A DNA stretch of 64,000 nt from Geothrix fuzhouensis (GTDB lineage Bacteria; Acidobacteriota; Holophagae; Holophagales; Holophagaceae), in NCBI RefSeq assembly GCF_024609325.1, contig NZ_JANHMQ010000004.1, positions 124,001-188,000 of the forward strand, in the 5' to 3' direction. The notes below the pieces were generated by a model, which saw only the letters and a program-made list of their open reading frames with translations, had not been told where the DNA came from and did no database searches. Of this stretch, positions 25,976-34,317 are shown piece after piece. The number at the start of each line of letters is the position of its first letter. Positions within the stretch are counted from its first letter, which is position 1. The position numbers were made by a program, and so were the translations under genes.

Positions 25976-26364
25976 TGACATCAGACCCCCTTCGTCCCCT
26001 CGTGGACATCCTCAAGACCTTGGCCCATCCGGTGCGCCTGCGCATCCTGGCGTTGCTGCACGCGGGCGAGCTCTGCGTCTGCGAGGTGGCCGAGGTGCTC
26101 GGGCTGGCACCCTCCACCGTCTCCGAACACCTGACCGGCCTGCGCCGGACGGGGCTGGTGCGCGAGTGGAAGGTGGGCCGCTGGGTCCATGTGGCCCTGT
26201 CCGACGAGGCCTCCGCCCGCCCCCTCCTGGAGGCTCTTTGGCCGCTCATGGCCGGGGCCGAGGCGGAGCTTTCCCGTGACCGTGCCCAGGCCCTCGCCCT
26301 GCGCTGCGATCCCTGCACCCCTTCGGACTGTCCCCCTTCACGCACCCTCCAGGAGCACCCATGA
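25975..26364 (+). CDS. arsR: ArsR-family arsenite-responsive repressor (first)
   Basis: 129 residues, winged-helix: PVRLRILALLHAGELCVCEVAEVLGLAPSTVSEHLTGLRRTGLV. ELCVCEV holds the CxC pair (Cys34, Cys36) of classic ArsR; three further Cys (111, 114, 119) lie in the C-terminal RCDPCTPSDC. Arsenite binding would release the operator at its own start codon. Its last 4 nt overlap the next gene (ATGA). Confidence 0.93.
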   Translation: MTSDPLRPLVDILKTLAHPVRLRILALLHAGELCVCEVAEVLGLAPSTVSEHLTGLRRTGLVREWKVGRWVHVALSDEASARPLLEALWPLMAGAEAELSRDRAQALALRCDPCTPSDCPPSRTLQEHP

Positions 26365-26699
26365 CCACCCAGGCCCAGACTGAGACCGCCACCGAATCCG
26401 GCCTCAACGAGACCACCCTCAACCTCATCGCGCTCGGGGCTGCCATCGGCGCCAACGCCGAGCGGGCCTTCCGGGCCCATCAGAGCCGGCTGGCCGAGCT
26501 GGGCGTTTCCAACGACGACATGATCGAAGCCGTGAACATGGCCCTCCGCGTGAAGGGCGATCCCCACTCGCAGATCATGGCTCTGGCCCAGACGACGCTG
26601 GTGGGCGAGAGCGCCGGTGGTTGCTGCGGCGGTGCCTGCGCCTGCGAGGAGGCCGGCGGCCAGAAGGGCGACTGCGGCGACGACTGCGACTGCGGCTAG
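26361..26699 (+). CDS. CMD/AhpD-like domain protein with Cys-rich tail
   Basis: 112 residues. Residues 18-80 resemble a carboxymuconolactone-decarboxylase/AhpD domain (LNLIALGAAIGANAERAF, LGVSNDDMIEAVNMALRVK), but where redox-active members have CxxC this protein has Ala33 and Ala36; the following His40 is kept. The tail carries seven Cys (88, 89, 93, 95, 105, 109, 111) in CCGGACAC and CGDDCDCG, likely metal-thiolate ligands. Coupled to arsR by a 4-nt overlap. A redox-inactive arsenite-binding or buffering protein is inferred. Confidence 0.8.
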   Translation: MTTQAQTETATESGLNETTLNLIALGAAIGANAERAFRAHQSRLAELGVSNDDMIEAVNMALRVKGDPHSQIMALAQTTLVGESAGGCCGGACACEEAGGQKGDCGDDCDCG

Positions 26700-26708
26700 G
26701 GAGCCCTC

Positions 26709-26819
26709 ATGTCTCCGGATCGCCCGCCCACCTCGATCGTACCCTTTCCGGCCTGCGATGGGGCGGGCCGGAGGCTGGAATCGAAACAGGTGAACTCAGC
26801 GCCAGAGGAGGTTCCGTGA
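26709..26819 (+). CDS. Possible 36-residue ORF before arsD
   Basis: An ATG with GGGAG 6 nt upstream opens 36 codons (MSPDRPPTSIVPFPACDG at the start), and its TGA overlaps the GTG start of arsD as GTGA. The arrangement would couple translation to arsD. The sequence has no family resemblance and one Cys; it may equally be an untranslated spacer. Confidence 0.3.
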   Translation: MSPDRPPTSIVPFPACDGAGRRLESKQVNSAPEEVP

Positions 26820-27445
26820 TCCGAGTCCAGGTGTTCGATCCCCCCATGTGCTGCGCCACCGGCGTCTGCGGCCCCTCCGTGGATCCCAAGCTTGTGCGCT
26901 TCTCCGCGGATCTGGATTGGGTGAAGGCGCAGGGCGTGGCCGTGGAGCGGTACAACCTCGCGCAGCAGCCCCTCGTGTTCGCCCAGGATCCTGAGGTCAA
27001 GGCGGCGCTCCAGGGTGAAAGAGAGAAGGCCCTGCCGCTGATCAAGGTGGAGGGCCAGGTCCGAAGCCGCGGACGCTACCCAGCGAGGGAGGAACTCGCC
27101 GCATGGGTGGGACTGGGAGCTCCGGAACCCTCCCTCTTCACGGAGGCGGTCCAGGAACTCGTCGCCATCGGCGCCGCCGTCGCGTCGAACTGCGAGAACT
27201 GCTTCAAGTTCCATTACGACAAGGCCCGGCGCCTCGGCGTGTCGCGGGAGGACATGCTCCGGGCCGTCCAGACGGCCCAGAGCGTCAAGCAGGTCCCCGC
27301 CAAGTCCGTCCTGAGCCTGGCGGAGCGCTACCTGGCCCAGCCCTCCCGCAGTCGGATCGAGGCCTCGGACCTCGGGCCCGGGCTCGCGGCTTCCTCGATG
27401 GAAGACACCGCCGGTACCAACCAGACCCCCAGTTCCTTCTGCTGA
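26816..27445 (+). CDS. arsD: ArsD arsenite chaperone fused to a CMD/AhpD-like domain
   Basis: 209 residues, start GTG 26816 with AGAGGAGG upstream. Residues 1-100 are ArsD: FDPPMCCATGVCG places Cys12, Cys13 and Cys18 exactly as in E. coli ArsD, which hands As(III) to ArsA; then VERYNLAQQPLVFAQ, LPLIKVEG and GRYPAREELAAW. Residues 108-175 are a CMD domain with the redox motif CENCFKFH (Cys126, Cys129, His133). The usual ArsD C-terminal Cys pairs are replaced by this domain. It is followed by arsA. Confidence 0.9.
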   Translation: MIRVQVFDPPMCCATGVCGPSVDPKLVRFSADLDWVKAQGVAVERYNLAQQPLVFAQDPEVKAALQGEREKALPLIKVEGQVRSRGRYPAREELAAWVGLGAPEPSLFTEAVQELVAIGAAVASNCENCFKFHYDKARRLGVSREDMLRAVQTAQSVKQVPAKSVLSLAERYLAQPSRSRIEASDLGPGLAASSMEDTAGTNQTPSSFC

Positions 27446-27448
27446 AGC

Positions 27449-29203
27449 GTGTCCATGGCTCTCCTGGTCCCTCATCCCACTCCCCTCCTGTTCTTCACGG
27501 GAAAGGGAGGTGTCGGCAAGACCTCCGCGGCCTGCAGCACGGCCATTGCGTTGGCGGATATGGGGAAGCGGGTGCTGCTCGTCAGCACGGACCCGGCCTC
27601 CAACCTGGATGAGGTGCTGGGCACGGCGCTTTCCGGCGAGCCGCTGCCGGTCCCGGGGGTGCCGGGCCTCCGGGCTCTGAACATCGATCCCGAGGAGACC
27701 GCCCGCGCCTACCGGGAGGGCATCATCGCGCCCGTCCGGGGCCTGCTCCCCGAGGCGGTCGTCGCCAGCATGGAGGAGCAGCTCTCGGGGGCCTGCACCA
27801 CGGAGATCGCGGCCTTCGATGTGTTCTCCCGCCTGCTGGGCGATCCGGCCCGGACGGCCGCCTTCGACCACATCCTCTTCGACACGGCTCCCACGGGCCA
27901 CACCCTGCGACTGCTGGAGCTCCCCGCGGCCTGGTCCACGTTCATCGAGACCAATGTCGGAGGGAACTCGTGCCTGGGGCCGCTGTCGGGGCTCTCGGCC
28001 CAGCGGGAACTCTATGCGGCCGCTCGGGCCGCCCTCCGGGACACCGAGCGCACCACCCTCGTGCTGGTGGCCCGGCCCGACGAGGCCTCATTGCGGGAAG
28101 CGGAGCGCACCCGGATCGAGCTGGCCCACCTGGGCCTCCGGCAGGTCCACCTGATCCTCAACGGCCTCCTCCGGGCGACGGGTTCTTCGGATCCCATCGC
28201 CGCGGAGCTTCGGGCCCGGGAAGCCCAGGCCCTGGGCCACCTGCCCGAAGGGCTCCGGGAACTGCTCCGCACGGCCGTCCCCCTGCTTCCCTACGGCCTC
28301 GTCGGCCTGGAGGCCCTGCGGAGCATGGGCGGCGACGCCGGCTCGCCGCGAATCGAAGCGGCCGGGGAAGCGGTGGACCCGTCGCGGTTCGACACGCTGG
28401 AAGCCCTGGCGGACCGTCTGGCGGCCCAGGGGAAGGGTGTCGTGATGACCATGGGCAAGGGCGGCGTGGGGAAGACCACCCTGGCGGTCCGCCTGGCCCT
28501 GCGGCTGGCCGGCGCGGGCTTCCCGGTCACGCTCACCACCACGGACCCGGCGGCCCATGTGGAGGCGGCTGTCGGCGTGCGGCCGCCCGCGCTGCGAGTG
28601 ACCCGCATCGATCCCGGGCGGGTGACGGAACAGTACCGGGCCGAGGTCCTGGCCGCGGCGGAGCCGGGCCTGGACGCCCCGGGGCGCGCGCTCCTGGAGG
28701 AAGATCTGCGCTCGCCCTGCACGGAGGAGATCGCCGTCTTCCGGGCCTTCGCGGAGACGGTGGCCCAGGGCCGGGAGGGCTTCGTCATCATCGACACGGC
28801 TCCCACGGGGCACACCCTGCTCCTGCTGGACGCGGCGGAGGCCTACCACCGGGAGGTGCTCCGCCAGTCCAGCGATGTGCCGGAAGCCGTGAGGCAGCTC
28901 CTGCCGCGGCTTCGCGATGCGGCCTTCACGCGCATCCTGCTCGTCACCCTACCCGAGGCCACGCCCATCCACGAGGCCATGCAGCTGGAACGGGACCTTG
29001 CCCGCGCCGGGATCCATCCCTTCGCCTGGGTGGTGAACCAGAGCCTCACGCCCCTGGCGGTCACGGATCCAATCCTGAAGGCGCGCCAGGCCCAGGAGGC
29101 CCGCTTCCTGGATGAGCTCCTCCGCCACACGCCCTCCGTCGTGCTCGAGCCACTCGCCTACCTTGCGACAGATCCCGTCCTATCCCCTGGAGTCCACCCA
29201 TGA
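27449..29203 (+). CDS. arsA: Arsenite pump-driving ATPase ArsA
   Basis: About 584 residues, tandem A1-A2 ATPase. Walker A sites [15 protein letters not shown] and [13 protein letters not shown]; switch motifs [12 protein letters not shown] and [12 protein letters not shown]. Three As/Sb-binding cysteines are present: [17 protein letters not shown] and SPCTEEIA (E. coli Cys113, 172, 422). It powers the membrane pump with ATP. The GTG at 27449 or ATG at 27455 may be the start. It overlaps acr3 by 4 nt. Confidence 0.97.
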   Translation: MSMALLVPHPTPLLFFTGKGGVGKTSAACSTAIALADMGKRVLLVSTDPASNLDEVLGTALSGEPLPVPGVPGLRALNIDPEETARAYREGIIAPVRGLLPEAVVASMEEQLSGACTTEIAAFDVFSRLLGDPARTAAFDHILFDTAPTGHTLRLLELPAAWSTFIETNVGGNSCLGPLSGLSAQRELYAAARAALRDTERTTLVLVARPDEASLREAERTRIELAHLGLRQVHLILNGLLRATGSSDPIAAELRAREAQALGHLPEGLRELLRTAVPLLPYGLVGLEALRSMGGDAGSPRIEAAGEAVDPSRFDTLEALADRLAAQGKGVVMTMGKGGVGKTTLAVRLALRLAGAGFPVTLTTTDPAAHVEAAVGVRPPALRVTRIDPGRVTEQYRAEVLAAAEPGLDAPGRALLEEDLRSPCTEEIAVFRAFAETVAQGREGFVIIDTAPTGHTLLLLDAAEAYHREVLRQSSDVPEAVRQLLPRLRDAAFTRILLVTLPEATPIHEAMQLERDLARAGIHPFAWVVNQSLTPLAVTDPILKARQAQEARFLDELLRHTPSVVLEPLAYLATDPVLSPGVHP

Positions 29204-30318
29204 CAGCGCCCATGATCGCGCCCAAGCGCCTCGCCTTCCTGGACCGCTACCTGACCCTGTGGATATTCCTGGCCATGGGACTGGGCATCCTCCTGGGCTA
29301 CGCCGTCCCGGGCTTCAACCGAGCGGTCAACAGCCTCAACGTGGGCACCACCAGCCTGCCCATCGCCGCGGGGCTCATCCTGATGATGTACCCCGTGCTG
29401 GCGAAGGTGCACTTCGAGGAGATGGGGAAGGTGTTCCTGAACCGGAAAGTCCTGACCTTCTCCCTCATCCAGAACTGGGTGGCGGGGCCGGTGGTCATGT
29501 TCCTCCTGGCGGTGCTCTTCCTCCGCGACAAGCCCGAGTACATGGCGGGCCTCATCCTCGTGGGCCTCGCGCGGTGCATCGCCATGGTCATCGTCTGGAA
29601 CGACCTGGCCTGCGGGAACCGCGAGTACTGCGCAGGGCTCGTGGCCTTCAACGCCGTCTTCCAAATGCTGCTTTACTCGGTCTATGCGTGGTTCTTCCTC
29701 ACGGTGGCCCCGGGCTGGCTGGGCCTGCACGGGGTGGCCATCCACATCACCATGGGCGAGATCGCCAAGACGGTCCTCATCTACCTGGGCATTCCCTTCG
29801 CCGCGGGTCTCCTCACCCGCCTGGTCCTGGTCCGGATGAAGGGCCACGAATGGTACGACCATCGCTTCGTGCCGGCGATCAGCCCCATCACCCTGGTGTC
29901 GCTGCTGTTCACCATCGTGGTGATGTTCAGCTTGAAGGGCGACAGCATCGTCCGGGTTCCCTTCGACGTCGCGCGGGTGGCCCTGCCCCTGCTGCTCTAC
30001 TTCCTCATCATGTTCTTCGTCTCGTTCTGGATCAGCCACCGGATGGGCGCCCCCTATGGCCACACGGCCACCCTCTCCTTCACGGCCGCCTCCAATGACT
30101 TCGAGCTGGCCATCGCCGTGGCCGTCGGCACCTTCGGGATCGCCCACGGAGCGGCTTTCGCCGCTGTCATCGGGCCGCTCGTGGAGGTGCCTGTGCTCAT
30201 CGGCCTGGTCAACGTGGCCCTCTGGCTGCGGCGGAAGTGGTATCCCGCCAGCGCGGAGGAGGTCGCAGCCACCGGTGGCCCGGCCACCGAACCCTCGACG
30301 GATTCCCACAGGAGGTGA
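29200..30318 (+). CDS. acr3: Acr3-type arsenite efflux transporter
   Basis: 372 residues with about ten membrane helices. Acr3 motifs: [38 protein letters not shown]-like [17 protein letters not shown] (the essential helix-4 Cys), [11 protein letters not shown], and [20 protein letters not shown]. Pumps As(III) out of the cytoplasm. Pairing of Acr3 with ArsA and ArsD is known in some bacteria, although ArsB is the classical ArsA partner. 3 nt separate it from the rhodanese gene. Confidence 0.96.
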   Translation: MTAPMIAPKRLAFLDRYLTLWIFLAMGLGILLGYAVPGFNRAVNSLNVGTTSLPIAAGLILMMYPVLAKVHFEEMGKVFLNRKVLTFSLIQNWVAGPVVMFLLAVLFLRDKPEYMAGLILVGLARCIAMVIVWNDLACGNREYCAGLVAFNAVFQMLLYSVYAWFFLTVAPGWLGLHGVAIHITMGEIAKTVLIYLGIPFAAGLLTRLVLVRMKGHEWYDHRFVPAISPITLVSLLFTIVVMFSLKGDSIVRVPFDVARVALPLLLYFLIMFFVSFWISHRMGAPYGHTATLSFTAASNDFELAIAVAVGTFGIAHGAAFAAVIGPLVEVPVLIGLVNVALWLRRKWYPASAEEVAATGGPATEPSTDSHRR

Positions 30319-30321
30319 ACC

Positions 30322-30732
30322 ATGGGCATCTTCGACGGCAGGGGCATGGTGATCCAGGGGCTGCACTTCCTGGCGCCGAAGGATGCGCTGGCCGTGCTGA
30401 AGGAGGGCGCGGTCCTGGTGGATCTCCGCCTCGATGAGCTGGCGGAGATGAAGGCCTTCAAGGTGCCCGAGACGATCCGCATCCCCCACGAGGAACTCCC
30501 CGGCCTGCTCGCTGAGCTGCCCGCGGACCGGCCCCTGCTCCTGGCCGACAGCTCTGGCGTCTACACCAAGGAAGCCGCGCACCTGCTGCTCGACCACGGC
30601 TTCACCCAGGTGGCCTGCCTCAACGGCGGCATGCTCCTCTGGGATCAGGAGGGTCTGCCCGTGGCCACCGATGCCGCGGCCCTCCTCTACGGGCCCTGCC
30701 CCTGCGTGCTGCGCCCCCGGAAAGGCCGCTGA
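30322..30732 (+). CDS. Rhodanese-like protein without the catalytic cysteine
   Basis: 136 residues of the rhodanese fold (AVLVDLRLDELAEMKAFKVPETIRIPHEEL, LNGGMLLWDQEGLPV). In the active-site loop LLLADSSGVYTKEAAHLL an Asp (about 76) stands where catalytic Cys is expected, and the usual R-S of CxxGxRS is Y-T. So sulfur transfer is unlikely. The C-terminus has CPC (Cys126, Cys128), which could bind arsenite. Its TGA overlaps the next ATG. Confidence 0.85.
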   Translation: MGIFDGRGMVIQGLHFLAPKDALAVLKEGAVLVDLRLDELAEMKAFKVPETIRIPHEELPGLLAELPADRPLLLADSSGVYTKEAAHLLLDHGFTQVACLNGGMLLWDQEGLPVATDAAALLYGPCPCVLRPRKGR

Positions 30733-31214
30733 TGATCCGCTCCGTCCTGCCCATCGACGCCCCGGCCCTGGCCGACATCTACAACCCCTATGTGCGGGGC
30801 ACCATCATCACCTTTGAGGAGGAACCGGTCTCGGTGGCTGAGATGGGAGCACGCATCGCCAAGGTGACGGCCGCGTTTCCCTGGCTCGTCTGGGAGGAGG
30901 ATGGCGTGGTGCTGGGCTACGCCTATGGCTCCACCTGGCGGACCCGGCACGCCTACCGCTTCGCCGTGGAGACCACCGTCTACCTGGCCCAGGGCCACCA
31001 CGGGAAGGGACGGGGCGCCGCGCTCTACGAGGCGCTGCTGGTGGAGCTCAAGCAGCGCGGCTTCCACTCGGCCCTGGGCTGTCTGGGCCTGCCCAACGCG
31101 CCCAGCGTGCGGCTCCACGAGAAGCTCGGCTTCCGGAAGGTGGGTCACATGACCGAGGCCGGCTGGAAGTTCGGCGCCTGGGTGGATGTGGGATTCTGGG
31201 AACGGATGCTGTGA
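30732..31214 (+). CDS. arsN1: GNAT N-acetyltransferase, ArsN1/phosphinothricin type
   Basis: 160 residues. Motifs of the PAT/ArsN branch: [43 protein letters not shown], and the acetyl-CoA loop [15 protein letters not shown], then FWERML. ArsN1 enzymes acetylate the amino group of arsinothricin or phosphinothricin; the position inside an ars operon makes arsinothricin the better guess. Specificity cannot be proved from sequence. It overlaps the upstream gene by 1 nt (TGATG). Confidence 0.85.
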   Translation: MIRSVLPIDAPALADIYNPYVRGTIITFEEEPVSVAEMGARIAKVTAAFPWLVWEEDGVVLGYAYGSTWRTRHAYRFAVETTVYLAQGHHGKGRGAALYEALLVELKQRGFHSALGCLGLPNAPSVRLHEKLGFRKVGHMTEAGWKFGAWVDVGFWERML

Positions 31215-31224
31215 AGGAGTCACG

Positions 31225-31644
31225 GTGACCTCGATTCTCTTCCTCTGCGTGGCCAACAGCGCCCGGTCCCAGCTGGGCGAAGGCCTGTCGCGCCAGCTCT
31301 TCCCGGGCTTCCGCATCCAGAGCGCCGGAAGCCGGCCGAGCCGCGTGAACCCCTTCGCCATCGAGGCCCTGGCGGAGCGGGGCATCGATGCCTCGACGCA
31401 CACCTCGAAGCCCGTGTCGGACATCGACCCGGCCTCCGTGGACCTGGTCATCACCCTCTGCGCCGAGGAAGTGTGCCCCGCCTTCCTGGGCCGGGCCGAG
31501 CGCTTGCACTGGCCCATCCCGGACCCTGCCAGCGACGATCCCACGCTCACGCCCGAGGACCTGCGGACCCGTTTCCGCGCCGCCCGCGACGAGATCGCCC
31601 GTCGCTTGGAGGCCCTGGGGCAAGAACGGGGCTGGGTTTCATGA
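31225..31644 (+). CDS. arsC: Arsenate reductase, LMW-phosphatase/thioredoxin type
   Basis: 139 residues from GTG 31225 (GAAGGAGT upstream). P-loop [14 protein letters not shown] (CX5RS), then [22 protein letters not shown], the distal Cys set [11 protein letters not shown] and the Asp of PIPDPASDD. It reduces As(V) to As(III), with electrons probably from thioredoxin; a small thioredoxin-like gene closes the island. The stop touches operator 2. Confidence 0.95.
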   Translation: MTSILFLCVANSARSQLGEGLSRQLFPGFRIQSAGSRPSRVNPFAIEALAERGIDASTHTSKPVSDIDPASVDLVITLCAEEVCPAFLGRAERLHWPIPDPASDDPTLTPEDLRTRFRAARDEIARRLEALGQERGWVS

Positions 31645-31698
31645 ATTTCGAAAAAAATCGAAATTAGACCTTGCAAGCTATTTCGATAAATCTAGAAT
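31644..31698 (+). promoter_or_regulatory. ArsR operator 2 and internal promoter
   Basis: AATTTCGA-N6-TCGAAATT (31644-31665) is a perfect inverted repeat. Next is a promoter with TTGCAA (31671-31676), 16-nt spacing and TAGAAT (31693-31698); a second imperfect ATTTCGA site (31679-31685) lies inside the spacer. So the arsR2-arsM-arsP half has its own arsenic-responsive promoter. Confidence 0.75.
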
Positions 31699-31715
31699 TA
31701 AGCCAGGAGGAGACC

Positions 31716-32051
31716 ATGACCGGGCGTGTGGAACAGGCGGCAGAGCGGCTGAAGGCCCTCGGGCATCCGGTCCGCTTGGCCATCCTGCGCCGCGTGGTGC
31801 AGGGCCCCGAGGCGGGGACGCCCGCCGGAGAGCTGCAGTCGCGCCTGGACATCCCGGCTTCTACCCTCAGCCATCATCTGGCCACCCTCGCCGACGCCGG
31901 CCTGGTGCAGGTGGCCCGGGAAGGCACCACGCTCCGCTACCGCGCCGATTTCGGCGTGCTGCACGCCCTCACCGACTACCTCTGGCAGGACTGCTGCGCC
32001 GGTGGCGCCGCGGAACCGCCGCCCCCTTCGCCCTGCTGCGACAGGGACTGA
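31716..32051 (+). CDS. arsR: ArsR-family repressor (second), C-terminal Cys type
   Basis: 111 residues from [10 protein letters not shown], preceded by AGGAGG. Winged helix [33 protein letters not shown]. Unlike the first ArsR it lacks the CxC in the helix; its cysteines are Cys93-Cys94 and Cys107-Cys108 near the end, like the C-terminal site of Acidithiobacillus ArsR (Cys95, 96, 102). It likely senses As(III) and controls the operator directly upstream. Confidence 0.9.
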   Translation: MTGRVEQAAERLKALGHPVRLAILRRVVQGPEAGTPAGELQSRLDIPASTLSHHLATLADAGLVQVAREGTTLRYRADFGVLHALTDYLWQDCCAGGAAEPPPPSPCCDRD

Positions 32052-32118
32052 CCTTCCATCACCCTGGGACGTGGATGCCTCCGGTGTCCCGGGAAACCTC
32101 CATCTGAAAGGCCCCACC

Positions 32119-32970
32119 ATGGAACCCGAAACCCTCAAATCCGCCGTCCGCGACCGCTACGCCGGCTTCGTCACCAAGAACCAGGGCTGCTGTGGGCCTG
32201 CCGCCTCCTGCGGCTGCGCTCCCGGCGACGCCAGCCTGGATGTGGGCTACGACCCGAAGGACCTGGCCGCCGTGCCCGAGGGCGCCAACCTGGGCCTGGG
32301 CTGCGGCAACCCCGTGGCCCTGGCCGCGCTGAAGTCCGGCGAGACCGTGCTGGACCTGGGCTCCGGCGCGGGCTTCGACGCCTTCCTCGCCGCCCAGCGC
32401 GTGGGCCCTGAAGGCCGCGTCATCGGCGTGGACATGACGCCGGAGATGATCGAGCGCGCCACGTCCCTGGCCCGGAAGCACGGCTACGGGAATGTCGAGT
32501 TCCGCCAGGGCGACATCGAGGCCCTGCCCGTGGACGACGCCAGCGTGGACGTCATCCTCTCCAACTGCGTGGTGAACCTCGCCCCGGACAAGGCCAAGGT
32601 CTTCCGCGAGGCTTACCGTGTGCTGAAGCCCGGCGGCCGCCTCCACGTCTCCGATCTGGTGCTGGCTCGGCCTCTGCCTGAAGCGCTGCTCCAGGACATG
32701 GACATCTACGCGGCCTGCGTATCCGGCGCGACCCTCAAGGACGACTACCTGGCCGCCCTCCGGGCCGCGGGCTTCGAAGGCGTGGCCGTGACCTCCGAGC
32801 GGCGCTTCGGGCTGGATGAACTGTCGCCGGAGCTGATGGCCTTAGCCAAAGAACGCTACCCGGGCATGAGTCCGGAGGAGCTGGAGCAGCTGGCGGGCTC
32901 CGTGCTCAGCGTCCAGGTGGAGGCCACCAAGACGGTGAAGGCCTGCTGCGCGCCCGGCTGCTGCGGGTGA
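32119..32970 (+). CDS. arsM: Arsenite S-adenosylmethionine methyltransferase
   Basis: 283 residues. SAM site [31 protein letters not shown], and the ArsM cysteines Cys62 (LGLGCGNP), Cys150 (SNCVVNL) and Cys200 (AACVSGA). Additional Cys lie at the N-terminus ([10 protein letters not shown]) and the C-terminus (ACCAPGCCG). It methylates As(III) to mono-, di- and trimethyl forms. Start MEPETLKS at 32119; the earlier open frame is not conserved-looking. Confidence 0.96.
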   Translation: MEPETLKSAVRDRYAGFVTKNQGCCGPAASCGCAPGDASLDVGYDPKDLAAVPEGANLGLGCGNPVALAALKSGETVLDLGSGAGFDAFLAAQRVGPEGRVIGVDMTPEMIERATSLARKHGYGNVEFRQGDIEALPVDDASVDVILSNCVVNLAPDKAKVFREAYRVLKPGGRLHVSDLVLARPLPEALLQDMDIYAACVSGATLKDDYLAALRAAGFEGVAVTSERRFGLDELSPELMALAKERYPGMSPEELEQLAGSVLSVQVEATKTVKACCAPGCCG

Positions 32971-32977
32971 GGGTGCC

Positions 32978-34051
32978 ATGACGGATGCTTCGAAAAGCTG
33001 TGCTTGTGCTGCGCCGACGCCGACTCCGCGCGGCGGCTTCTGGACATCGGGGGGGTGGCTGCTGGCCGCCCTCCCGGTCTGGGTCGGGCTTTACCTAGCG
33101 CTCCACCCGGCCGCCGACTGGCTGGCCTTCCGGGTCTTCGGCCTGGCGCCCGGCAGCCGCCTCGGCGAGGCGGTGGCCTTCTTCGCCTACGACGCGCCCA
33201 AGGTGCTGATGCTCCTGGCGGTCGTGGTGCTGGGCGTCAGCTTCGTGCAGACCTTCCTCAGCGCGGAACGCACCCGTGACCTGCTGGCCAAGCGCACGGG
33301 CGCCTGGGGCAACCTGCTGGCCTCGCTGCTGGGCATCGCCACGCCCTTCTGCTCCTGCTCGGCGGTGCCGCTGTTCATCGGCTTCGTGCGGGTGGGCGTG
33401 CCCCTGGGCGCCACCTTCAGCTTCCTGGTGTCGGCCCCCATGGTGAACGAGGTGGCCCTGTTCCTGCTGTGGGGCCTCTTCGGCTGGCGCATCGCCCTCC
33501 TCTACACCGTGACGGGCGTGGCCGTGGCCTTCGTGTCGGGCTTGATCCTCGGGAAGCTCCGCATGGAGCGGCACCTCGAACCTTGGGTGATGACCGTGCC
33601 CTTCACGGCCGCCGAGGCGGGGAGTGGCCCCGCCGGGATCGGCGCCCGCCTGGATCTGGCGCTCCAGGCGACGAAGGACATCGTCCGCAAGGTGTGGCTC
33701 TACGTACTGGCGGGCATCGCCGTGGGGGCCTTCCTGCACGGCTATGTGCCGGCGGAGCTGCTGGCGCGCTTCATGGGCAAGTCCGCCTGGTGGAGCGTGC
33801 CCCTGGCCGTCCTCATCGGCGTGCCCCTGTACTCCAACGCCGCCGGCATCATCCCCATCGTGCAGGTGCTGCTGGCCAAGGGCGCGGCTCTGGGCACGGC
33901 CCTGGCGTTCATGATGGCGGTCACGGGGCTATCCCTGCCCGAGACGGTCATTCTGCGGAAGGTGCTGAAGCCGCGCCTGCTGGGCGTCTTCCTGGGCGTC
34001 GTCGCCGCGGGGATCGTGCTGGTGGGCTACTTGTTCAATGTGTTGATGTAG
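32978..34051 (+). CDS. arsP: ArsP-type permease (SO_0444/DUF318)
   Basis: 357 residues, about eight membrane helices. Signature IATPFCSCSAVPLFIGFVRVGVPLGATFSFLVSAPMVNEVA, and the repeat-like VPLYSNAAGIIPIVQVLL. ArsP proteins export trivalent organoarsenicals such as methylarsenite; the position right after arsM supports that use. Related permeases have other roles, so the name is by context. N-terminus has CACAAP. Confidence 0.85.
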   Translation: MTDASKSCACAAPTPTPRGGFWTSGGWLLAALPVWVGLYLALHPAADWLAFRVFGLAPGSRLGEAVAFFAYDAPKVLMLLAVVVLGVSFVQTFLSAERTRDLLAKRTGAWGNLLASLLGIATPFCSCSAVPLFIGFVRVGVPLGATFSFLVSAPMVNEVALFLLWGLFGWRIALLYTVTGVAVAFVSGLILGKLRMERHLEPWVMTVPFTAAEAGSGPAGIGARLDLALQATKDIVRKVWLYVLAGIAVGAFLHGYVPAELLARFMGKSAWWSVPLAVLIGVPLYSNAAGIIPIVQVLLAKGAALGTALAFMMAVTGLSLPETVILRKVLKPRLLGVFLGVVAAGIVLVGYLFNVLM

Positions 34052-34059
34052 GAGTGACC

Positions 34060-34290
34060 ATGAAGATCGAAGTGCTGGGTAGCGGTTGCGCCAAGTGCAA
34101 GCTGCTGGCGGAACGGGCCGAGGAGGCCGCCAAGGGACTGGGGGTGGATTTCTCCCTGGTGAAAGTCACGGAGTACCCGGACATCGTGGCCCGGGGCGTG
34201 ATGTCCACGCCGGGCCTGGTGGTGGACGGTGTGGTGAAGAGCCAGGGCCACGTGCCCACGGTGGCGGCCATCCGCGACCTGCTGCGGTAG
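34060..34290 (+). CDS. Small thioredoxin-like (redox-active disulfide) protein
   Basis: 76 residues, MKIEVLGSGCAKCKLLAE with active CxxC (Cys10, Cys13) and the cis-Pro region GVMSTPGLVVDG. This is the TM0996/MTH895 miniature thioredoxin family, often found next to SO_0444 permeases. It may reduce ArsC or handle arsenic in exchange with ArsP. 8 nt after arsP; last gene of the island. Confidence 0.92.
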   Translation: MKIEVLGSGCAKCKLLAERAEEAAKGLGVDFSLVKVTEYPDIVARGVMSTPGLVVDGVVKSQGHVPTVAAIRDLLR

Positions 34291-34317
34291 GATTTCCCCA
34301 CACCGCGAGGGGAGTTC

